Below, one piece after another: positions 57,521 through 64,000 of a DNA stretch of 64,000 nucleotides. A program made the translations under genes and the position numbers. Position 1 is the first letter of the stretch; each line of letters opens with the position of its first letter. The stretch spans positions 8,336,083-8,400,082 of the forward strand of contig NC_079387.1 of the NCBI RefSeq assembly GCF_021018895.1, read 5' to 3'. The notes beneath the pieces were generated by a model that was not told the DNA's origin, ran no database searches, and worked only from the letters and a program-made list of their open reading frames with translations. Source of the DNA: Seriola aureovittata (taxonomy: Eukaryota; Chordata; Actinopteri; Carangiformes; Carangidae).

Positions 57521-59849
57521 GTTTACTTACCAGTCCAGAAGAAACGTTGTGAGTTCGGCATCAAACTTCATTCCTTTACTCTCCAAGAACTATTTCCAGC
57601 TGTGCAAAGAAACACACATGCAAACTCATGTTTTGCTTCTATTTCAATCATTTTTTTTCTTGTACTAAAGTTAGCATGCTAATCAGCTAGCCCTGGCATG
57701 ATCATCACCTTCTGATACTGAGTCGTCCAGTCTGTCCTGCTCAGCTGTAAATGTTAATGCTGGCTATTTAGCAACAGCAAAACTTACAAATAGCTTCATT
57801 AATAAATGAAATATAAAATCTCATTATATTATGTGACAGATGTATAGTCAAAAAGCTGAAAACAGGGATGTCTTTCTTCACAAAAAGCAGACATTCTGGC
57901 GGCACATGGTTTTCATAGGATTGATCGGATGATGTAATGTCTGTCAGAGATCATACTCATGTCTTTTATTCATTGTTACACATCAACAAAAATCAGACTA
58001 CAAAGAAAGATGTAGGGGGAAAGATGAGGGGCATGTTCCCTCAGATCTGGCTTTTTCATGTTTTTACCATTATTAGAAAAATCGATTCTCTAAAGAACAA
58101 AAGATCCAAACTAATGACAAGTCCTCTACATGTGTCTTTGTATTGGATTACTAAAATATCTATTGTCAAGTTTCCATCAAAAGATAATACAAATTTTAAC
58201 CAAACTCCCAGAAAATCAGCAAAAGAAAAAAAAGCATATTAATGTGCTTTTCTATCCACTCCTGTTATGTCATGTCAATATTAGGAGTTGGGCACATCCA
58301 GATAAATGGTGGCGCTAATTCTGCAGTCTGGCGCCATTAAACAGTTGCAGAAGAAGAGGGAGCAACAAGATGATGTAATTAAAAGAGCGGCAGTCAAACC
58401 TCAAATGAACAAAAGTGATGAGGAGAAGTTTTTAAGCGCAAGTTGAAAATGGAAGCTGAGTTACATGTCTCGCTCCATCTTATATATCATACATACAAAG
58501 TGTGTGTGGTGTGTGTGTATGTGTGTGTGAGGTGGAGGGTGGTACCTTGAGTCCAAATTCTTCTCTGATTGCAGCCACATTATTTCCGCGATGCTTATGG
58601 TGCAATCAAAACTGGGAGCTTGTTGCAGTTGTAGGGGAATATTCTTCTTCAGAGAGTCAGGGAGGCTGGCTGCTAATCAAATGGTTACTGGTTTGATCCC
58701 CAGAGTGCTCTCACTGGTGGGCTGCTGACTGGAAAAGTTCCCTGTGCTAAGTGTGTAGTCATTACAGTCCCATTTATTGTTACCGCCACATTTCAAGAGT
58801 CATTTGGAGAAATCAAGGCAGTCTGTCTTTGATCTGAGTGTAGAGTTTGAGGTGTGGTGACTGGTAAAGTCACAATCACTTCATTTTAGTATAATAGTGG
58901 TGAGAGGTGTGTATTATGGCTCTATAGCTGATCGAATGCACAAAATCAGACTTCTGTACTCATGAATGAAGCTCTGAATGCTAACCTCTGATTTCTGTGA
59001 TTAAATGGCACACGGCGATGCTTTTACATGTCAGTGAGAAAATACAATGTCTAACACTGAGACATTAGCTGCTATTATTCTTAATGTAAATGCAGGCACA
59101 AAAATTGCACTCCTTCAAATCTGAACACAAAGATATGATGCACACATTTTTACATGCAGTGGTATTAACATTTTCCAAAGATATCATTTTCTTTGGTTTC
59201 CATGGTGATTAAATGTCCATGAATCCACATAGAAATCATAGAGAAAAGATGATCTTTATAACTCCAGAACTTGCTAGAGAATCATCCTTTTTTTAAAATA
59301 TATTTTGGTACCAAAGTAATCAACCAACAAAGGCTGACTTAAGAGCTCTATAGGATCTATTGTGCTTGTATCTTTCTTATATTCCAATTTACTTCTGCTT
59401 TGGTAAAGTTTTTACTGTATTTCTTTCCTCTGGATGCAGATTTTGCATTTACAGTCAGCAATGTGCTGATGAAATCAGAGGAATAATTGATCGTCTGAAA
59501 TGTGGAAATCATTTGGGAACCGCTCTACTCTAACTTCTGGAATAAACAATTTTTTTAATATAACATTTTAGATGCTGTTTTGTTTCCTGCTGCTCACTGT
59601 GACATTTTCTTCCCCTCTCTCCTCACCTACATCCTGACACATATGTACATCAATACATGCTGAAGAAAAGTTCAACTATTCCAGACTAGTTCCAAAGGTA
59701 ATTTACCCACAAAATATTCTGTGTTTTATTTTAAGTTTGGCTCCTCACACAGGAGGAGGAAATATATTGAACTCCAACTAAACTAAAAAATGACAGACAT
59801 CTCACTCACTCAGAAGCACTCCACTAGATCCTCAAGAACTCCAGTGATT

Positions 59850-60130
59850 TTACAAGTCACAGTCTGAGTCCAGGTGTTGGGGAGTACTGCTGCATGTGAT
59901 GAAAAGGTTGTATAAAGCCTGCTGTGTCTCCAGGGGGAGCTGTAAGAAGTGATACATCTCCTCGAGTGATGTCACCTGAGGCAGCGTTGGTTGGGGCTGA
60001 AAAACACAAATCAGAAAATGAAAACAATTTGGGGGCATAGACTGAGAGAGCCGGCTCTGTAGCCTGCTCCTGATCTCTGCTTGAGGCTAGAGCTAGGTTA
60101 GCTGCTACTAGCATAACACACATTGCATTG
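59850..60130. repeat. Candidate dispersed repeat
   Basis: Includes CCAGGGGGAGCTGTAAGAAG, CTCGAGTGATGTCACCTGAG, GCAGCGTTGGTTGGGGCTG and CATTGCATTGTGGGTAATGT. From memory this resembles interspersed repeats of fish. The minus-strand open frames over it are not thought to be genes. Confidence 0.5.
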
Positions 60131-60261
60131 TGGGTAATGTAGGCTTCAGGTTTTGATCTCTGGTTCTACTATATCCATTTCTGCACCTTTTTTAAAAAAC
60201 AAATCCATTGGGAGTCTGACAGTGATATAGGAGTGCATTGATAAATTGGTGGGCAACTCTT

Positions 60262-60375
60262 AGTCCAAGTAAAAGTACCAGTACAATAATGTAGAAATAT
60301 TCTATTTCAAGTAAAAGATCCATGCTAATGCATCCACCCTACTGAAGTAAAAGTACAGAACTATTATTAACAAAA
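60262..60375. repeat. Fragment related to the 33452-33905 MITE-like element
   Basis: Repeated AAGTAAAAGTAC units with GAAGTAAAAGTACAGAACT, similar in wording to the end of the element at 33452. Confidence 0.5.
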
Positions 60376-60449
60376 GGCACATAAGGTATCAGTTCTGGAG
60401 AAAAATGGCTGATATCGAGCTTTTGTCAGCATTGGAAAACGCAGGCCGC

Positions 60450-60486
60450 GATATATATATATATTATATATATATTCTATATATGG
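60450..60486. repeat. (AT)n microsatellite
   Basis: Imperfect AT repeat of about 37 bp, self-complementary. Confidence 0.92.
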
Positions 60487-61172
60487 CTTTTTTTATGAGG
60501 TCACAAGCTGAAAAGGTTGGAAATCGCTGATTTAATCTTTAATAATGCATTGATTTTTAAAAAAATATATCATTATAAATCTTTTTCAAGTGAAATCTTA
60601 ATCAGAAAAGTAACTTGTAAGTACAGCTGTGAGATTAAATGCAGTGAATTCAACCATTGCAAATAATATTATAAATCTCTAAACAATAGGACTGGGTCTG
60701 TTTGCTGCTGATCCGTCTCTCAGCTGCAGGACTCGTTGAAGTCATTTTAATATTTATTCGAGACTTAGTCAGAGACACAGTCTGCACCTTGAAGTTGCTA
60801 GCGCCAAGCCTGAAAGACTTTCAGTTGTAAAGGTTTCAGTCGGGGGTTTTAGCAGCTTCAGCTGAAGTTTCAATAGACTTTGTGCAAAGACTCTGGTGGG
60901 AACACTTATCTCCAGATCATTAAGAGTGTTTATTTGTGTTCCTGGGTGATTTAAAATGACCAAGCACCCAGCTTTCACCGGCAATAACCTGGTGGGAATT
61001 GATTTCTTTTTTTTTTTGGCCCCTGCAGGTAGTTCACCTTGCGGAGTGGGGAATCTCCCTCCAGCACTGATTCAGTAATTAAGGATGAAATTTTGATGAG
61101 ATCCAGTTGACAAACCTCGGTATCATCCATGAAATGTTAATGTCTTCGCAGGATAATGTGAGGCAGTGGAAA

Positions 61173-61175
<3 letters not shown>

Positions 61176-61217
<42 letters not shown>
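61176..61217. repeat. (GT)n microsatellite
   Basis: About 42 bp of GT repeat, in opposite sense to the AC array 250 bp downstream. Confidence 0.97.
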
Positions 61218-61221
<4 letters not shown>

Positions 61222-61464
61222 CCACACGCAGAAACGAACACACTCGGATATGACGCTGAGTCAAAGACAGATCTGGGACATTTAAGTCGTTGTAAAAAAA
61301 AAAAAGAAAAAAGAAAAAAGAGAAGTGGGTTCAGTTGAGAGATGCTGCAATGAATCTCTGAGAAACACACACACACACACACAATGACAAGTACACTCAC
61401 ATAGACAGCCACTGAAGTCAGAACAGTCTGGCTCATTTGTGAGATACACCTGGATTTTGTCTGT

Positions 61465-61686
<222 letters not shown>

Positions 61687-62030
61687 AACAATGCTCTTCA
61701 GGTTGCCTCCCTTTTAAATGTGAGCTCCTCTCTACTTGTGCTTGTTTATATGCTGCCGGCTGTGGAACCAGAATACGTACTGTTGTTTTAAGCATTTTTG
61801 AGATGTCGGTTTTAATTGGCCATTAATTTAGAACTTGGAAGTGTGTTTGTATCTCACAGTGAAGCTTATTTCTTTGGTAAAACAACCTCTTTAAGCTAAA
61901 CTCATGTAGGCGAGGCTGGGGATGGTTGTACATTCTCTCTTCTCCTCTTTTGTGTCAGATTTTTATGTAAAACTCAAACATATATGGAAAAGAAACCCCT
62001 GTACAACAATTCATGATTATAACTACATAA

Positions 62031-62284
62031 CTATGATTCCCAACCTTTTCCAACTCGTGTCCCGCTTCAGATCTCAAAAATGTTGGTCTAAATTATGCTT
62101 TCTTTTAATTTTGACTCTTTCCTTTTAACTTTTCCTGTTGCTATGTTTTTAAAGATCATTTTGTTGTAAAACACATCTTATATAAACATTATTTATATAC
62201 AGTATATGCACTGTTTTTCGGCCCACTTGAATTACCTTCATGGCCCACCAGTGGGCCCCGGCCCATAGGTTGGGAACCACTGGT
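62031..62284. mobile_element. MITE-like element with terminal inverted repeats
   Basis: The left end ATGATTCCCAACCTTTTCC and the right end ATAGGTTGGGAACCACTGG are inverted copies of one another. The interior is AT-rich and non-coding. The terminal wording is familiar from teleost DNA transposon relics. A truncated relative (CAGGGGTTCCTAAGCTTTTC) occurs at 54890-54965. Confidence 0.6.
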
Positions 62285-62846
62285 CTAAACACTGTTTTGG
62301 ATCATATTCTCTGGTTATTTTAGGGCTGGAGGTTGGAGGACGCTGAGTTGTGGAGGAATATGTAGACAACAGCTAAAGAGGGAATATCAACCATACTGTT
62401 AGTATTTTAGCGCGATCAGTCGTCCATTCGCTGTCTGACATCAGTGTCACCTTATTGTTAAAATTTGAATGTTGAGTCGCTTAAACTGGCAAAAAGTGCA
62501 ACTGCAAAATCTGAAAAAACCAGCAGCAGAAATCCGAGCTACAACATAACAGGGTATTATCTTAGTGTGTGTTTGTTTCCTCCCTGTCTCTTCCAGTCTT
62601 GTGAAGTCAGCAGTGAGCCTAATCTTCATATAAAGTGGGTGACTGGTCCACTTGCGAAAAAAGCGACCCAGATTTCCCCCGAGCAGAACAAGTGTTGAGT
62701 CTCACCTTAACTGATAAGAAGCAGTTCGCCTTGGATGAAGATGAGATGCTTTTGTGTCCCTATTGTGTCACTTTCCTTTTGGATTCAGAGTGTGATCACT
62801 GTGTACGATCTGCGTGATCCTTGTACACTTGTGTGGAGATGCTCAC

Positions 62847-62881
62847 GTGTGTGTGTGTGTGTGTGCGTGTGTGTGTGTGTG
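62847..62881. repeat. (GT)n microsatellite
   Basis: GT repeat with one GC interruption, about 35 bp. Confidence 0.95.
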
Positions 62882-64000
62882 CTCACCAGGGAATCGAGGA
62901 CAGAGCGGGGCTGGAGTGTGGGGCTTTGTGTGCAGCGAGGGCTCAGCAGCCACGCACATTCAGAGTTTGGAAGCTGAGATGATTCAAGGAGTTTGATTAA
63001 ACTTATATTTGAGCCTCATTCTAAAAATACACCGGTTCTCAAATTAAAAAGGTCCTTTTAAGACAGAATCGAGTCTCTGTGCGCACGAGAATTCATTCGA
63101 CAGACTCAAACCTACAGACTGAGGCTTTAAAAACTAAGAAACAAACATCAACAAGCCACTCTGTTGCACTGCAACTGCTCCTTCATTAGCATAAACACAC
63201 ACTGTACTTTATTTTGAGTCAGTGCCACATCACCGTCCTGCTGCTGTAAATACTCACAACAGCACCAAAATGTGTATTCATCCGCCATAGAAAACAGTTC
63301 CAAACAAACGCACTATTTCCTCCTGCTTGATTGACATTTGCCAAAAAAAAAACTACAGTGCCCAGCTGTTTTAGGGAACTACCGAGCCTCTTTTAAAAAT
63401 AACACTAAACGTTTGTGAGGTGCTTACACCCTCAGTGGGAACCAGTGGAGAGCCACAGACCGGGTGGGGAAGTCAGAAAGTTAAGGTAAACAAAAGACGG
63501 ACTCAGACGTTATTTGTTTTGGTCTTTTCATGTGACAATAACAAAACATAGATCATCTCCCGCCTGCTCCAACTGCTGACCGCGTTGATCCTCAGATATA
63601 TTTGCCACATGCTACAATGCCACTTTCCAGGAAAAAAAGCCCTTGTCACACAAGGAATGGTGCAATCCAACAGCAACAGCCATGTATTTTGCAAAAGACA
63701 AAAGAAGCGACAAGTAGATACAAGCAACAAAAGCCACTTTGTTGATAGATGCAGACGCTGCATTGACAGAAAAACAACAGAAAATCCACAGAAGTCACAG
63801 ATCTCATCTCAAGAGAAATTACTGCTCAGCAGCTCAAAACATCTGATGAAGCTATTACCCTTTTAAGAAAATGTTCTTATTTTAAATCCCTGGACTTTTT
63901 AGAAACTACTGAAACATGTGAGAGTAAAAGAACTCAACCTTATCAGATTTAAACTCAAGAGAAATCCCTCTGATTAGGTGCGGTTCAGTTTCAGCGTGCA

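Noticed and set aside
59857..60123. Minus-strand open frame with a CAG acceptor-like site near 59998
   Set aside because: Overlaps sequence that looks like an interspersed fish repeat; no conserved domain.
62247..62262. CTCF-like CCACCAGTGGGCCC
   Set aside because: Mismatches the core at an informative position and lies inside a MITE terminus.

Overview
This is vertebrate nuclear DNA, almost certainly from a ray-finned (probably percomorph) fish. Genes are split into short exons with GT-AG introns. (AC)n/(GT)n and other microsatellites are abundant, and several dispersed repeats resemble ones common in teleost genomes. No bacterial-type gene, rRNA, tRNA or CRISPR array was recognised. The species cannot be named from the sequence.

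The window holds a GABA-A receptor subunit cluster with the same order and orientation as mammalian GABRB3-GABRA5-GABRG3 (human 15q11-q13). (1) 2681-23573, minus strand: gabrb3 coding exons 1-7 (signal peptide to M1 and the start of M2). The exons for M2-M4 lie beyond the left edge. (2) About 26.0-26.6 kb: head-to-head promoter interval, only about 3 kb between the two start codons. (3) 26577-50038, plus strand: gabra5, complete in ten coding exons, predicted 467 aa, followed by a long 3' UTR or intergenic region. (4) 56402 to the right edge, plus strand: gabrg3, first two coding exons, then more than 7 kb of intron. Exon sizes of 92, 68, 221, 83, 138 and 153 bp in the beta gene and 68, 221, 83, 144 and 153 bp in the alpha gene match the family pattern, and all phases agree.

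The three genes encode subunits of pentameric GABA-gated chloride channels. The most notable coding observation is that gabra5 lacks residues that normally form the classical benzodiazepine site: the loop A histidine is leucine, and in loop C the TGEY motif reads RGQY. The most notable structural observation is a well-formed minus-strand first exon (basic leader plus hydrophobic signal peptide) inside gabra5 intron 7, at 46994-47145. With a 48-bp minus-strand exon at 25059-25106 it would splice in frame onto gabrb3 exon 2. This suggests an undescribed distal promoter and alternative N-terminus of gabrb3 that runs antisense through gabra5, or else an unrecognised nested gene.

The rest is intronic and intergenic DNA with microsatellites, MITE-like elements, relics of dispersed repeats and two strong CTCF-core matches.
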